Shown piece after piece: positions 22,790 through 36,560 of a DNA stretch of 64,000 nt. The translations under genes and the position numbers were made by a program. The stretch is from Branchiostoma floridae (taxonomy: Eukaryota > Chordata > Leptocardii > Amphioxiformes > Branchiostomatidae). The notes beneath the pieces were generated by a model, which did no database searches, was not told the origin of the DNA, and saw nothing but the letters and a program-made list of their open reading frames with translations. The stretch is from contig NC_049997.1 in NCBI RefSeq assembly GCF_000003815.2, positions 11,958,459 to 12,022,458 on the forward strand, read 5' to 3'. Every line of letters begins with the position of its first letter. Positions within the stretch are counted from its first letter, which is position 1.

Positions 22790-25590
22790 ATTTGACCACA
22801 CATGACGAGGGTTGTCCGACTAACAGCCTTGACCCACTAATGCCAGTGATGGAGGACACTCCCTCCATTCTGTATATGTAACACTATACTCTGGTATCAT
22901 ACTAAGGCGTATCATTATTCGTTTTGACACCCTTAAGGTCTTTCATCGGCCATGTCAGATTTGCCCCAGGTTCTCCATGACAAGTTGATTGACGTAATAA
23001 GGCCGGCAAATGGCGAAAAACGTACGCAACGTAAGAGTGGATATCAGAACACTGTAAATGCATGTATCCGTCTCTTCACCGACAAGGTTATGTTTTTGAT
23101 TGATTTGTATGTATGTGTCTGGTTACTGGTACGTATATGGTTGCACAGCTTAAAGAAGCTATGGATTGATTGCCAGAAGTTTTGTCCTATCAAAGAAATG
23201 ATTGAAATTTGGGCCCACTGGCGACTTGCTTTGGTACAGCAGCGAAAGTTCCGATTTTGATATCTCGTCTTCTGGAAATGGTTCATGGGTGGTAAATAGC
23301 TTTTATTTAGCAATGCATTCCTTCCTTCCTTCCTTCTTTCCTTCATTCCTTCATTCTTTCCTTCATTCATTCATTCAATTTATTTATTTATTCATTCATT
23401 CATTCATTCATTCATTCAATCTGCAACATTTATCCCGAATCCCCAGTCTGTAACAGAGCCCGTTTCACCCCTGGTTGTGTCTGATTATCGGTTACATTTT
23501 TCCTTGTCCGGAAACAAACAGAACGGACAAGAAAACGTTCATGATCTTCTCTTTGCGCCTCCCTCTGACTATTTACCCTCGTTACACCTTTGTGAACACC
23601 TTGTCTGACCGAATAATCCGCGACGCCGGTGGCCTGTGAGTGTACCCGATCCGATACTCGAACCCATTTCACTGCCCGATACCATTACTGCGCGGAGTGA
23701 TCGCCAAAAGTAGTTCCGGGTAGTGAACGTCGTCGGCATACAGCAAACAGGTGGTCGGCAGAGAAGAAGCAATGTAAAACCATAAAAAGGCGCAAGAAAA
23801 TATCAGATAGCTGAAAGAACATCGTATTACTTCTTTTGATAAGTCAGTAACATAACAGTTGAGGATTTTGTGCCACCGGATAAAGAAAGCAAAAAGCTTA
23901 AATTAAGCTCAGGCACGTGCCGTCATGGTCTGGCGTTTGCGGTAAAATACCTCGCATTTTAGTTTTCTTTGAAAATTTGAACCCCAACACGAAAAAGTAA
24001 AACTAACCCGGATCGAGGGGAGACTCCGATGCTAATATATCTCCCCTTCTATAGAAAGAGTTATCGTAAAGGACAAAAAAGTCATACGCCTTGTGTCAGT
24101 TTCCCCCTCCTATTGTAACATCAACTCGTGGAAGACACCATGTCATGTGGAACGTGGGGACTTGTTGTCACAACTCATTGCTGCAATCTCCTGAAGAAGA
24201 TAAGTGAAATACTAGAACGTTGACGACAAGATTGGGTTATGTCAACAAAACTTCTTCTCATTCCCGATCTTTGTTTGTCCAAGGATTGAACCTCTCACAG
24301 ATTGTGCAAAGGGATCCCCGTAACTAAAGGTGCAGTCGCATGGTTACATCGTACGATTTTTTTCTGTCGCACGATTTTCATTGAAGCCATGACAGAACCG
24401 ATTGTCAACAAGGATTCGCGACAACCTTTTTAGTCACAAGACAGGTGCACGACACGCGCACGACAGTCACAAGAATCTCCTTAACTTCTGTTGAAATTCG
24501 ACTACAGTACGACTTTTGGGGCACTTTTTTTTTTCAGAAAACTTATATATGGGACTTCTTAGTGCCTAATACAATCTTCAGCTTTGTCCTTAAACCTACT
24601 TTCAACAAATTTTGACCTCTTTTGAAGAAAGGCGCAAGATAAGACTGTCTTTTTTCTTAGCCTAAAGCCCGCCACCTGATAAACCGTTGACAGAACACGC
24701 AGAGATACAATCTTGAACTCGGAAGATTTCTTGAAGATCTGTGGCGCCGCATCTCTGGACCGTGGCGCGCCCGTGCCTCGCTCGGGAAATAGCGATCCTC
24801 CCCCCGAAGGTCACTCGGTGATCCTCCGATGAAGATATCCGTGCCCGCGGGCTAGGACACTGATCAGTCAGTGGAGTGGCCTTGGTACGGGCGGCTTAGG
24901 TTTCGTCAAGACGCAGCTGGTATGGGAGGGGGGCAATGGACCGAAAAAATACCCAATATATGTAATCTTTTAATCCTGTTGTTTGTATGTGGGACGGAAA
25001 TTTTTAACAAGGATTATCCTTCAGATATGTCATACAGGAACAATGGGGGACTAACAGACCCCCCTAAGCGGGGGTACCCCCTTACCCCTGTTGCTGTGCA
25101 TTGGAAAATGCATTTCTGAATCAGGTCACTGGAGCAATTCAAGGTCTTTTGCAAAGTCCAGATTTCTGGTGTTATGATATTGGTACGAGAAAATTGGATC
25201 ACATTCAACACATGGATGATTTTCGTTTGAAAGATTTTTTCTTTAGATAGCAACCGTCAAGTTGGTTCAGTATTCAAAACTTCCTTCTCAGAAGTCACTA
25301 CTACTAGTATCACAGCCAAACATGTCGAAAAGACCACTCAGTGGACTGATAACTTGAACAGGTGGTCACTAGAGTATGTACAGGATTCTTCCTGTTTGCG
25401 TCAATGGAAAATTATCCCATTGACGCCAAAAAAAGTGGCTAAAGATGGCACTTTTGAGCTGCAGGTGATCACTTGCGCGGGGTTGACTCCAATTTTGAGT
25501 CAATACTCAGGCGAAACAGTCATATATCTCACAATATATTCAAATAGAAGTAGTCTGGCTGCAAGGGCGAAGAGCTGGAAATGCGTAATA
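22790..25590. other. Intergenic stretch without a recognised gene
   Basis: Apart from the TTCC/ATTC microsatellite at about 23318-23420 I see no domain, RNA gene or convincing exon. GC rises around 24740-24870. Confidence 0.45.
23318..23420. repeat. TTCC / ATTC tetranucleotide microsatellite
   Basis: Runs of CTTC pass into runs of ATTC, with a TTTA interruption. Confidence 0.95.
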
Positions 25591-25596
25591 CATGTA

Positions 25597-25751
25597 CTAA
25601 TCTCCAAGCAGATCCTACGGTAGCATGAGATAGTATCAGAAGCTGGCTTAGGAGTGTTTTTCGCTACATGGCAAGTGGACACCTCTTGGCTGACTACACT
25701 CCTTGGCTAGTTTGGTACTATCTTATGCCATTGTAGGATCTTGGAGATTAG
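25597..25751. mobile_element. Miniature inverted-repeat element, subfamily B
   Basis: Ends CTAATCTCCAAGCAGATCCT and GTAGGATCTTGGAGATTAG; the right arm lacks the three bases TGC found in sister copies. It shares the internal AGTATCAGAAGCTGG and ACTCCTTGGCTAG. Confidence 0.8.
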
Positions 25752-25759
25752 GAAATAAG

Positions 25760-28700
25760 GACAATAATTAGAAAGACGTATACCTTCTCCAGACCATGGT
25801 ATACGTTGTGACACCCAAGTAAGCTCATCTGTCATAATAGGGCTCGTCGAGGCTGCTGAATATAAATCTTGAAAAAAAATCAAAGTCCGGAAATTTCATA
25901 TTCTGCTTGGATGCGATCGATCGGGAGTGAACTGAAGCCAGAATAAGATACTAGTAGACTCCAGGCTACTCCCGACCAAGCGCCGACTTTGGTTGTGGAG
26001 TTGTCGAGAGCACAGTCACGGGAAAGTCTAAATGTATGATGAAACACGCATATATCCCTATGTCTGCTTGGAGTTTATTACTCCAGTTCAGGGATTCTGT
26101 GAGAACGGCCGAATCGCCGCCTGCTACGCACAATTGGCGGTCATAAAGACCACAACGGTCGATATGGCAAGAACACAGCCTCGCCATGAATAAAAACATG
26201 CCAACAAAACAATGGTTGTATATGCCCATTGTCGCGGGCAGTAGCATTAGCCGGCGTGTCCTGGAGTTAGATGTAATGCCACTGTTCGATCATCCGCTTT
26301 CTGGTGTCGCGGATTACGTTTTTTCCCACCGTCAGAAACTGTGCGTAGCGACCGGACGTTATTATCATTGCAGTAATGGAGTTTCCGGAATGACCTCAAG
26401 CGTCAAACCACTGTACGTAACACAACTTACAGATACCCAACACACTTCTAGAGAGGAGTCAAGGAGCAATCTCTGCTGGACTCTATAGAACAAATGGGAA
26501 AATAGACAACTGCCAGAGGCGTTTTTTTTTAAATAGCAAACTTGCAGCTTGCGACTGAGCTGGAACTTTCTACTACAGCATTTTTCAGTGACCTAAGGAG
26601 TTTAGATCTGGTAGAGGCTAAAGAGTAGTGAAGATCTGACGGACCTAGATGAGGAAGCAGTCCGTAGCTAAGCCGCATCGCACTTATACCAGCTACGCAT
26701 ATACTGCTTTGGCGGCTTTACCTTACTGATATCATCTTGAATTGTTACATTATAAAGCGATAATGTAAGTGTTCATATTATGTATCCAATGATTTCAATG
26801 CTGCTCTATGTAATGTTTTATAGGTATGGTACAGCATCGTAGTTTTGGCACGGTACTAATATGCTACTAGAATTCTCACCACAAAACACACCACAACAAA
26901 ATGATAACAAAGGATTGTTTCTAAATCCAAAACATCACCAAAGCTTAAGTATACAGACTTTTACGAGAATCAAAGACCACTTTATTTGCCTTTTCGGTAA
27001 TCAACGCGTTAAATTTCTCTTGCAATTTACTTCTCTTTGTCGCTTTGAAGCGTTTGTAATATAGGCTTTATTTGTATCAAAATACTTAATCTATTGAAGT
27101 GATTCAGAAACAATAGAAGAGTACAAAACGTACTTAATATATAAAAGCTGCTTTGAGCGTCAAAAAGTAGCACCCATTAGAGAATAAAGGAACTTTTTCG
27201 GGCTTCCCAGACCATTAAACGACACTATGGTCAAATCTTTACAACGTGGAAATGCCGTATCAATGGGGATGTAATAGTTAATGGTGGGGCACTTGGAAGT
27301 CAGTGTAACTGATTTTTAAGTCAAGTATCTCTTTAGCTGCAAAACTTGAGACAGTGTAATACTTATATCTTTTGCATAAGGGGCACGAGGCCGAAAAAAA
27401 TAGAATACTGTAGACTGGCGCTCTACTACATTATTTGTGTTGTACCCTACCTTTACATTTAACATTCAAGCGCATGGTATGTCTTATGAAATATTCGTAC
27501 ATTGGCAGAACAAACTTGCTAAATTAGTAGAATGTACATTTATGAAAAAAAAAATCCGATATGAATATGATGAAATTATCTGTAGATACAGATATACGTT
27601 ACTCATATGCAATCGTACTACATAGTAATTGTAATACAATGACATGGAATGAAAACTCAATTTTTTTTTTGCTTAATACTTTTATTCTTGAACCGAAAGG
27701 ACAATTTGGAAAAAACGTTTCGTTACGTCGTTTGACTAGCATATAGCCAAATACGGTTGAAAAAAATGTGTGCATGAAATGCATATCTCGGTTGAAGACT
27801 TTTAACTTTCAGGAGAGAAAAGGGCAATGCAAGAAGACGGTAAGGAAAACTAAATTCTAGTTGCAATGCAAAGATGCCCGTGAAGTTGGCTGGCTATAGC
27901 ATTGCACAGTCGCTAGTCTCTGCCAGATTGCATAGAAAAAGTTGTGAAAATTTAACCAAATAGAGTTTATGATAAGCCAAAGGAGTGCGCTTTCTTTATT
28001 TTGTAATCTATAGTAGTTTTTATTTTCCAGCAACCTATGAAGTTTAGTGGAGTCTCTTACAAAACATTCCCCTAATTGGCCACTTTCTACTTTTTAAGTC
28101 GGCATAGGGATCCAGCATTAACAGCTACAAGTCATTTAAATGATTTAACGAATCTGCTTTTCTCATTGTTCTTTTTTTTTTCTCTTCAGAAGATGAAACG
28201 TGTTAATGCAAAGACGGCCGTGGGAACGGGCTCATCCCATGCGCCTCATCGTCTGGCGGACACAATAGCGACCGATCCGGAGAATCAGGCGCTCCCGCTG
28301 TGAACATCGCGACATTATCATCTCAATCGCCGCCCGAAAAACTCCCAACATTCCCGCAATATGGCCACAACAACGGCACGACAAGAGATAAAAGACTTAA
28401 GTATTGTTTGATGGCTGTAATGCTTTCAAGGGCCATTCGATTAAAAAGCGTTGAGCCGATTTTATATCTGTCCGAGCCATTGGTTTTAAAAAAGAGCTTT
28501 TAGAGATTCGGGTCTTCTCTTGACTGGGGTGGTGTTTTTTCCTAGACGAAAAAAGCCTCCCTGCTACGTAGTGAATTACCTTGTCGTTGTACTTCGTTTT
28601 CTATTCATAAGGAAGCCATTTAGCGCTAGTGGGAAATTTAATTCCCGGCGGTTTGATGACATGGGAATTTACTTTTGGCGACATTCTGACGAACGGCACA

Positions 28701-31700
28701 TAGCACGGGGCAGACAGAGAACATATTGTGCGGTTAGGGCCTTCCTTTCAGGCGGACCATGGTTGGAATTAGTCACGGTGAAGAAAGAGCTTAAAAGGGG
28801 CAAACAAAAGTCCTTATAGGCGCTACATTTCCGAGTGTTTTGTTGAAAACAAAACCCGAAGGTCTGCCCTGTGGGGACAGACCAGACAGGTTGACCATCC
28901 GGGTATTGTTTGGTGATGACCCCTGACCTATAGAAAATGGCCACCCGAGTGGCGCGCTGGGAACGAGAGGGAAGGCGTGTTCTCGGCATTCTTCGGACTT
29001 TATTTCGTGTCGCCTGCTCGCTAATCATCGGGAATGCCGGTAGACGTGTTCTTCTGGTCATCATCACAAAGGAAAGACGGGTCCGTGGTTGATTTGTATG
29101 CTTTTCATTCAGAAATACATGCAGAAATACATTCATGCGAAAATGAGTGCCAAGCTTTGGTTACTGCGCTGTCACCATTCATCATAGACCGTCATACGAT
29201 TTTGATGCATTGTTGTTCTCAACCAAGCAAACCACTGACAACACCATGTCGTAACGGCAATTGCACGGCTATCTCACGAATGTCCGCAGCTAGATATGCC
29301 TTATGCGACGATCATGGCTTGACCGGAATGTGTCCACTTTTAATACCCAACCCGGAGCTCGTCCTTTCGGTACGCGGGTGGGCAGTCAACAAGTTCAAGT
29401 AGAAAATATGGGATCTTTTTAAACCTCTAAGCGAATAATTGCAGAAAGTGAGTTTACAGCCATTTGGGATGAAAATGGAAACGACCGACTAAGTTCGTCG
29501 CACTAAACACAACATGGCGCTAGTTCACAGGTGGTCGACAAAGTACGTCCATACGAGTAGAGTTCATCCCAACAAGTTAGATACTAGAAATACCCGCAAT
29601 ATCTACTAGAGCGCAACAAATAATACGTTTATCGAGTATCTAGTGGGTTCTAGCCTAGAAGAGGTGTTACGATTCCATTCAGTAACAAGGATGGGCCGTT
29701 TTCGACAAGTGGTCGACATAGTGCGTCCATGAAGCCCATCCATTTAGACGACCGTTTTATTTTAACTTCTTACCTTTGTCTCAAGCTGTGGTCACATTGG
29801 TCATGTAACCTTTTTCCCATAGGTTTTTCGAGAGGCAATGGCCCGGACCTACGACACCTTCTTCCGGCACAAGACTGGATTTTGCACGATACATCTACTA
29901 TCACAGTAACGTTCCTACATTTGCTGTCGCAAATTTACGTCGTGGGGCGAATGCGCATGCGACGGACCCTTGCCAAACTGATAGTTGAAAATCTTAAAAG
30001 TCATATTTCCTATGTGTAGTGGACTAGTATGCGACGAAAAACAGCAATATCAAATCGCTTGGGTACAAAGTAGCGTACAGTTAACCTTTAGGCATGAAAC
30101 TTCTGCACATAAAAGAAACCAACTTGGAACACTTATCGATCGAGAAGGCCCAAATGTCATTGGCTCTAAAAAGCGAGCCGTAGCGAAGCCGCATTTAACT
30201 ATCAGCCACCGAAAAAAAACAACTTACGCTTCTTCTCATCTCAAGTACTACGATTGGGGTTCAACCGAAAAAGAGAAGAGATAGATGGCCTTGCTCGGAC
30301 ACAAATGAATGGCACACGGGTTAGACAACACCTCTCCGACTTGTGTACCACATCTGGCAACCCTCATCTCTGACCGTAGGTTCGGAAGGCCACCTATCCA
30401 TATTCCCTGGTGGTTTTTCTTTCAGACACTCTCACACAATGCCAGACCTTGACCCGGGGGATCACGCACGTGTCAACAAAGGATCGAGGGTCGGGGTGTC
30501 GTTGAGCCAAGTTAACACCGGGGGTTGGGCGTGCCCCGTTCATAAATAGATCTCTTTTGCTCGGTGCTCCGTTCCCTGACCCGAACCGTAGTGTCAGTCT
30601 GCCTATCTGTCTGCTCCATGAAAAGGATGGAGAGTGTCGTATATCATATATGATAGCTTCACAAAAAACGTCCGAAATTCTATCGCCCTTTTTTTAAAGG
30701 GCAGACAAAATGTGCGAAATGCTCTCAGCACGTGTACAGCTCTTTTGTATCAAAGAGAACCGATGGGTATCTTTGTGATTTTGTAAAAGCGGGTCTACGA
30801 GTGGTTTTGCCAGATTTAGTAGAAGAATTTGAGAAGGGTTTTCAGTTATGATAAGTTCCTGACTAAGTCGTCCATGTTAGAAGTGCTGCAAAAAATTCTT
30901 TTTACTGGTTATTTTTGGGAGAGTTGAAGCTATGAATGGAGTATACGTACGCTTGTTATGGATAAACTAAACTTTACCTAACCTACACCAAAAATTGATT
31001 GGGACTTAACGTTACCACCAACTGAGTACGCTTGTTGTTCTGATACCGTTGAAGCTGTGAGGCAAGCGATACCGAGCATTTGCTTAAAACAATGTGATTC
31101 CATTGGCTGACGATTTCTAATTAGATTTGACAATCTCTCATTCACAAGGAAAATACATTGTGATAAAAAAAGGGGAAACATAACTACTTTTTACTTCATT
31201 TGGAAATTAAGACCTCATTCAAGGAGAGACAATGCATAGTTTTGCCTATTGCAAGCCGGCTCGCTTAATTTCTTTTCAGCATATCGAGCCCTTTTCTAGT
31301 CGGAGCCAATCGGCATGACTGCTATGTGACATGTACATGACGAATCGCTACATTCCGTCCCACTCAACGCCAACATGTGTTTACAAACACAACTCGATAT
31401 CATCACAACCACTTCTTCTACTACTACTCGGATCTTTGCAGTCTGAAAATAGGCAATACGTAAGAGAATGTTTAGATCTTAGAAACTGTAGTAAAAGCGA
31501 TAGCTGAAACTCATATTGAATTGATATTTAGTTACGCTGTACCCATAGATGCAAAATTGACGAAATTCACTGTACTTTTGTAGGAGACAAAAACCACTAG
31601 ACTACGCCAGCGTCATGTACTAGAATTGCACTGTTATAGTCATGTAAAAGAGAAAATGGTTATCCGCTTTTATATCATTTAACTATGAAACAACAGTTGT

Positions 31701-34260
31701 GGTGTTTTTTTTTAGGAAAAGCAGTTCACTCCAAACTATCAGATTACGGTGCAAATACAATTTGGTTATACCACATATATGGACTTCTTGTCGTTTCTCA
31801 TTCGTATTGATAAAGCAGGGGCATCTGTTACACTATATCATATATTGCAAAATAATCTCAATATGTGCAGCGTTTATACTAGCACAAAAGCAATTTTCAA
31901 TTCAGAATAGGTCTTTGTATTGGAATAATGCGGCGACGAAACCTCAAGCGAACTTGACCGAATCACCCCACAGAAAAGTCCAAAGCGCGAAACTTCTCAT
32001 TCATTGCCGTGAAGAGGAATTCCTCTCTGTGATCTCCGGGATTGGACCCGACTAGCTCCGAGAGTTCCACGAATTCTTACGGAATTAGGCGAGCAGGATA
32101 TAATTAAGAACTCTGCCCTTCGCGACGAATCCCGGCTTAAGAGCAACACCCGGTGGTCTAATAGTTCTTAAGCGTTGGTAAAACGGAGCTTAAGAGAGAG
32201 ACGTCCTTGCCTGATTGAGTTTCTGGTACATTCCGCAAAGTCGACATACACCACGTCATGAGAGGAATTCTTTTAGCCTTAGCGAGCAGAACCCACGAAA
32301 GGATCTCAGTAAATTATATTAATAGAAACTCTTCGCTTGACGTTTTTTAAAAGAAATGTCGTTGTTCTTTGTAGATGTATGGTAGGGAATGTGTCAGTGG
32401 GGGCAGTGTCGGGCTGCGACCCGGGGGTAGGGGTCACCCCCGGGGGTACGGGTCAGGGTCTGACGGTCTGGGGATCAAACAATGTCACAGCACATGTTTC
32501 ACATAGTTTCTGTCTTTGTTGGTATCTTTGTTCGTCCTCTTCTTTGTGTGTATTTCATAGCGACTTACGTAAACCAAAGAAATATCCTGTATTCATTTTG
32601 AATAGAAATATCATACGACGAGTTTATGAATGCCATTGCATCATATCTGAATATTACGATATAAGGAATTTAAGGAATTTACACAATTGAAATTGTAGAA
32701 AGTGCATTATCTGATCCATATAGCACCAGGTATCTCAGAATCGGATCGATGTTTCAGTTTTCTTGTTTATTTTTCAGTTGCCGAGTGTCAACGCTTGACG
32801 CTACATACCTGTCCCGAAAGGGACACCAAGTCAAGCCGCTAGCCACAGCTCGGTAGTACATGGCCAGTGGGCTTCGAACCCGCAACCTTGTGTCTACAGT
32901 ACTGTGCATCTAACCTCTAAACAGATATTCTAAGGATCTTGCTTCTATGAGGAGTCGAATGACTCCGAATGGTTTGAAAAAAATGCGCACTAAAATGTCG
33001 CAAAAAAGCGTAAAATACTAAGAAGTGACTTAGAAGGATGTCTGTACTACTAAGGGTTTGTAAACCCGAGCTGTAATTCCCCAGTTCATACTCTTTAACA
33101 AAATGTCCAATAAACGAATAAAACTTATGAAATGTTATGTTAATATGATAAATATGCTGTAAAAAGTCAAATAAAGCTGTACTGCCTATACAACTGCATG
33201 AAATACGGAGATTACATACGGCGATTACGAGTTACTGAATTTGGCATATTCAGCCGCTTTTCCAGTCACATTTCATATGCTGTTATTGACTTGTTTTACC
33301 ATAGCCAGTTAATTCTAATGATATTACAGAGGAGAGATAGATGACACTTATGATTCGGACATCCGGAAGCAAACTCCGTATCTTATCCGGCTGTAGAGAT
33401 TATTGTGTCTTCTCAGAACCTTTAGTTTCCAACTCTTCTCTCTCAAGCGCTACCTTATCCTGATAGGAGGTTCTTGAAAGAGTCAGTTCTTAAAAGCAGG
33501 CACCAATCAGAAGAAAGTAACAACTTCCTTCGAGTCAGCCACTGCTTAGGTAGAGTAGCCAACCAAAACCCCTCGCATTACATTGATCAGTGTATCCACG
33601 CCACGTGCTCGCGAGGTGTACGCCTGGTCCGAACAACATTACTAGTCTCCAAGACACTGTAAGATTGTAGAAATTGGGCGAAATGATTATTGACATAACA
33701 GGTGAATAATTAACGTTCAAGATGTCAACCCGGAGACCAGACTGTAATTAAGGTTTGATCCACCCACACCGGAAAGGACCTTAGTCTTTTTGACAAGTGT
33801 GGTGGGTTCTTTAACGTGCCCGATATTTGGGTCTACTCCGTCTTAGCGTCCCATCCGAGAGGACGTCCCTTTAATACCGAAACTTCATAATTATTTTCAC
33901 CCGAGTAGAGTGAAGAAACTGGATGACTTTTATTCAATGACACAGCATTGGGGCCTGCTTGTCAAATACAGTGACCTTTTTTTCCCAATGACTTCTATTC
34001 TATATGCACTCATATTGCAGGCTCATGTGGCAACATGTTTCTATTGTAGATACTTTCTATAATTTTTCAATATACCGAGAGGTTTCCAACCTTCCCACGG
34101 TTCGACTGACACTTCGTCCTTCGCTCCTTCCGTTCGCCCGCGTCTCAAGACGGTAAAGTCTTCACGCCTCAAGAAACTCAAGTGTCGGGACGACCTTGTG
34201 GCGGGAACTTGTAAGGGCGGCGGGGGAACAGCTGTGATACGGCCTGCGGTTTGCTACACG
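25760..34260. other. Large gene-poor stretch
   Basis: No gene supported. Present are an element end at 26059-26077 (TGTCTGCTTGGAG) and a local repeat of GTGGTCGACA at about 29530 and 29710. There is a good acceptor at about 28189 with only 37 codons after it, and a tRNA-like B box at 32869-32881. At about 33740-33880 lies a block (GTGGTGGGTTCTTTAACGTG) that looks like a dispersed repeat. Confidence 0.4.
32869..32930 (-). repeat. tRNA-like SINE fragment (B box)
   Basis: On the minus strand GGGTTCGAAGCCC (32869-32881) matches a polymerase III B box and is preceded by a tRNA-like arm. The A box is weak, so this is probably a decayed tRNA-derived SINE, not a tRNA gene. Confidence 0.4.
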
Positions 34261-34269
34261 TGTCCAAGC

Positions 34270-34440
34270 AGATGTGAGGTAGCCTCCACCAGGCCTTCCT
34301 ACGGGGGTACGGAGATCGTAGAATTCGGCAAAAAAATCGGGAAATTGGCCAGGGGGGTCGGTTCGTGCTAAGGCCGGCCAACTCCTTTGGTAGCAAAACT
34401 CCCCCGGCAAATTACTACTAGTAATATTCTCCCTAAAATA
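34270..34440 (-). repeat. Dispersed repeat family R2, copy 2
   Basis: Inverted relative to 16995-17175; shares AATTTGCCGGGGGAG and CCAATTTCCCGATTTTTTT on the minus strand. A GTCCAAGCAGATGTGAGG element end abuts it at about 34261. Confidence 0.65.
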
Positions 34441-34620
34441 GCCAGCGTAGTCAGTCTGGTAGAGACTTTATGTTAGACATGGAGTTCAGCATTGCCGGTA
34501 GCTTCGGTCCGATTTCAATGGCTGTTGTGTTGGCGGATTATCATCGACCGTTTGGAGCAGACCAAAGCTAAACAAGGCTGGACTACAGGCTAACCCAAAG
34601 CAGATCTTTCAAAGTTTCAA

Positions 34621-34642
34621 CAACATCTGCTTGGAGAGTAGC
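34621..34642 (-). repeat. Solo end of a miniature element
   Basis: AACATCTGCTTGGAGAGTAG is the right-terminus sequence of the family; a clear left arm is missing. Confidence 0.4.
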
Positions 34643-35500
34643 TTCCACCTGCATATCAGCAACCGTTAGTAGTCTCGCACACAGTTCTTTAGAGGTTACC
34701 GTTAGCCTCAAAAACAGTCACTTAGGAGTCAGGTTCTGATCCACTTTCTAAGGACTTTTTCTTGCTCTACATATGTTTTGAGTTTTAATCTTTTGAAGCC
34801 TTTATGAAGAAAGAAAGAAGAACTAAAAAGGAAAAAAAAATTGAAGAAATGGAAAGAGCTTACCTAGAGAGCCCAGAAAAATTGTATAATGCCTAGACCC
34901 TATCGGCAAACATCCGGAAATTAATCAAAATATTAATCATATTAGAATATTAATCAAAATCAAACAACGGGATTAAATTGTTGACAAAATAGAATATACG
35001 ATGTTAAAATGAAACGCCTAACTATAAATACAAAGCAATATTTACATTGAACAACACCAAGTACATGCATTTTGCAATACGCAAAATAAGTAACAGATGC
35101 AGAGAAAAGACTACCCCACCCTTGAGAATCTCCGGCCTTCTACTGATCACTCAACCTTGAATCTTAAGTCCTCTGTTTGTTTAGTGGAGCTGAACTATGT
35201 CAGACAAGTCCGACACGTGTAGACATGTCAGAAAAACACCCGATTAGTATTTCTGGGAAATATTAATATCCGGGAAAATGCCTCTCAAACCTTGGCCTGT
35301 ATTTCCCTAAACGCGGAGTAAAAGATGACACAGGCACGGGTGAAAGATATGTGAGGTCCCGTCATTGTTACAGCTACAATTTTCATGGTCTAACATGCTT
35401 TGAAGATTTGTAAGGGATATCACAGCAATCAAGGCCATTCTACAGGGGCTTGTCTTGGCCGTATGCTTGGCTGTGAATCGCGTATGTGTACGTATGCCAG

Positions 35501-35536
<36 letters not shown>

Positions 35537-35590
35537 CACACACACACACACACTCACTCACTCACTCACTCACTCACTCACTCACACACA

Positions 35591-35625
<35 letters not shown>

Positions 35626-35722
35626 TCACTCACTCACTCGCTCACACACACACACACAGACACGCGCGCGAACGCATGCACACACACTCTAACACACGTG
35701 CGAACGCATGCACACACATTTA
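35501..35722. repeat. Compound microsatellite (GACA)n (CA)n (ACTC)n
   Basis: Successive GACA, CA, ACTC, CA, ACTC and CA blocks with a CGCGCG patch. Thr/His/Ser-rich frames across it are not genes. Confidence 0.97.
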
Positions 35723-36135
35723 CAACCCCTCTCTCTGACCACGACCCCTTCCCAGCCTGGTATCATCCTCTGCCGTAGCTGGCTGTGGTTACTGTGGAGG
35801 ATACTGTAGTACCTAGGCTACCCCCCTTAGACGGCGATTCGGGTTTTGTTGAAGCACGTACACCTGTCGCTTAAGCCATGTTATCAAGAGTATTACAGTA
35901 CCTTTTCTTGCCCCTTACATGTGCACTCAGGTGGACAACTACACGTGTGTTGCTGACGTCACGGCTATTTTGGCGCGAAAAGTGACGTACCGTTTCCATA
36001 TCGTCTGATTTCATCGGACGATTCCATCTCATGATTTCGACTCCCCTTTTTACCAACCTTGTTGCTTTTCTCCTATACCTGGTTTTTTTTTCCAGGGGTA
36101 CCCCTTTTTTAAAAAAACCCCCTCTTTGTAAACCC

Positions 36136-36152
36136 CCCCCCCCCCCCCCCCA
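36136..36152. repeat. Poly(C) run
   Basis: A C homopolymer of about 16 bases flanked by other homopolymers; local assembly may be unreliable. Confidence 0.85.
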
Positions 36153-36467
36153 GCAACCTTCACCCAACCCCCTAATCCCACTTTCATGTCTTTCATGACA
36201 TGACACCTACATGATCCTACATTGTTTGTGGATACTGACAGAAAAACCAGGCCGGGTCACCAAAGACAAAAGAAAAAGCCGTACGACGTGACAGTCGATA
36301 CATCGGATTGTTAGTCTAACAGTTTACTGAGGGATCAAGGGGCTAAATATAGAGTGATATTTGGAGAACTGAGGGAGGGGCACACATTGTATCAAAGGTT
36401 GTACGTATACATGGGATGATATGACAAGTGGGTCACTGGCGTCAAAATGGGGAAGAAGTAGACCGTG

Positions 36468-36560
36468 TCATTCATTCATTCGCTCGTTCGTTCATTCATT
36501 CATTCGCTCATTCCATCTTGAATTCATTCATTATCATGTCCATTCATTCTTGAATGCATT
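36468..36560. repeat. (ATTC)n microsatellite
   Basis: Imperfect repeats of ATTC and GTTC units. Confidence 0.85.

Noticed and set aside
28190-28303. Good acceptor TTTTCTCTTCAG followed by 37 codons and a stop (plus strand)
   Set aside because: Could be a terminal exon, but no upstream exon, polyadenylation signal or recognisable protein was found.
28669-29402. Overlapping frames of 155 (minus) and 122 (plus) codons
   Set aside because: Neither shows a known domain; both cover the same GC-richer block, which may instead be regulatory.
35400-35778. Three overlapping Thr/His-rich plus frames
   Set aside because: Compound GACA/CA/ACTC microsatellite.
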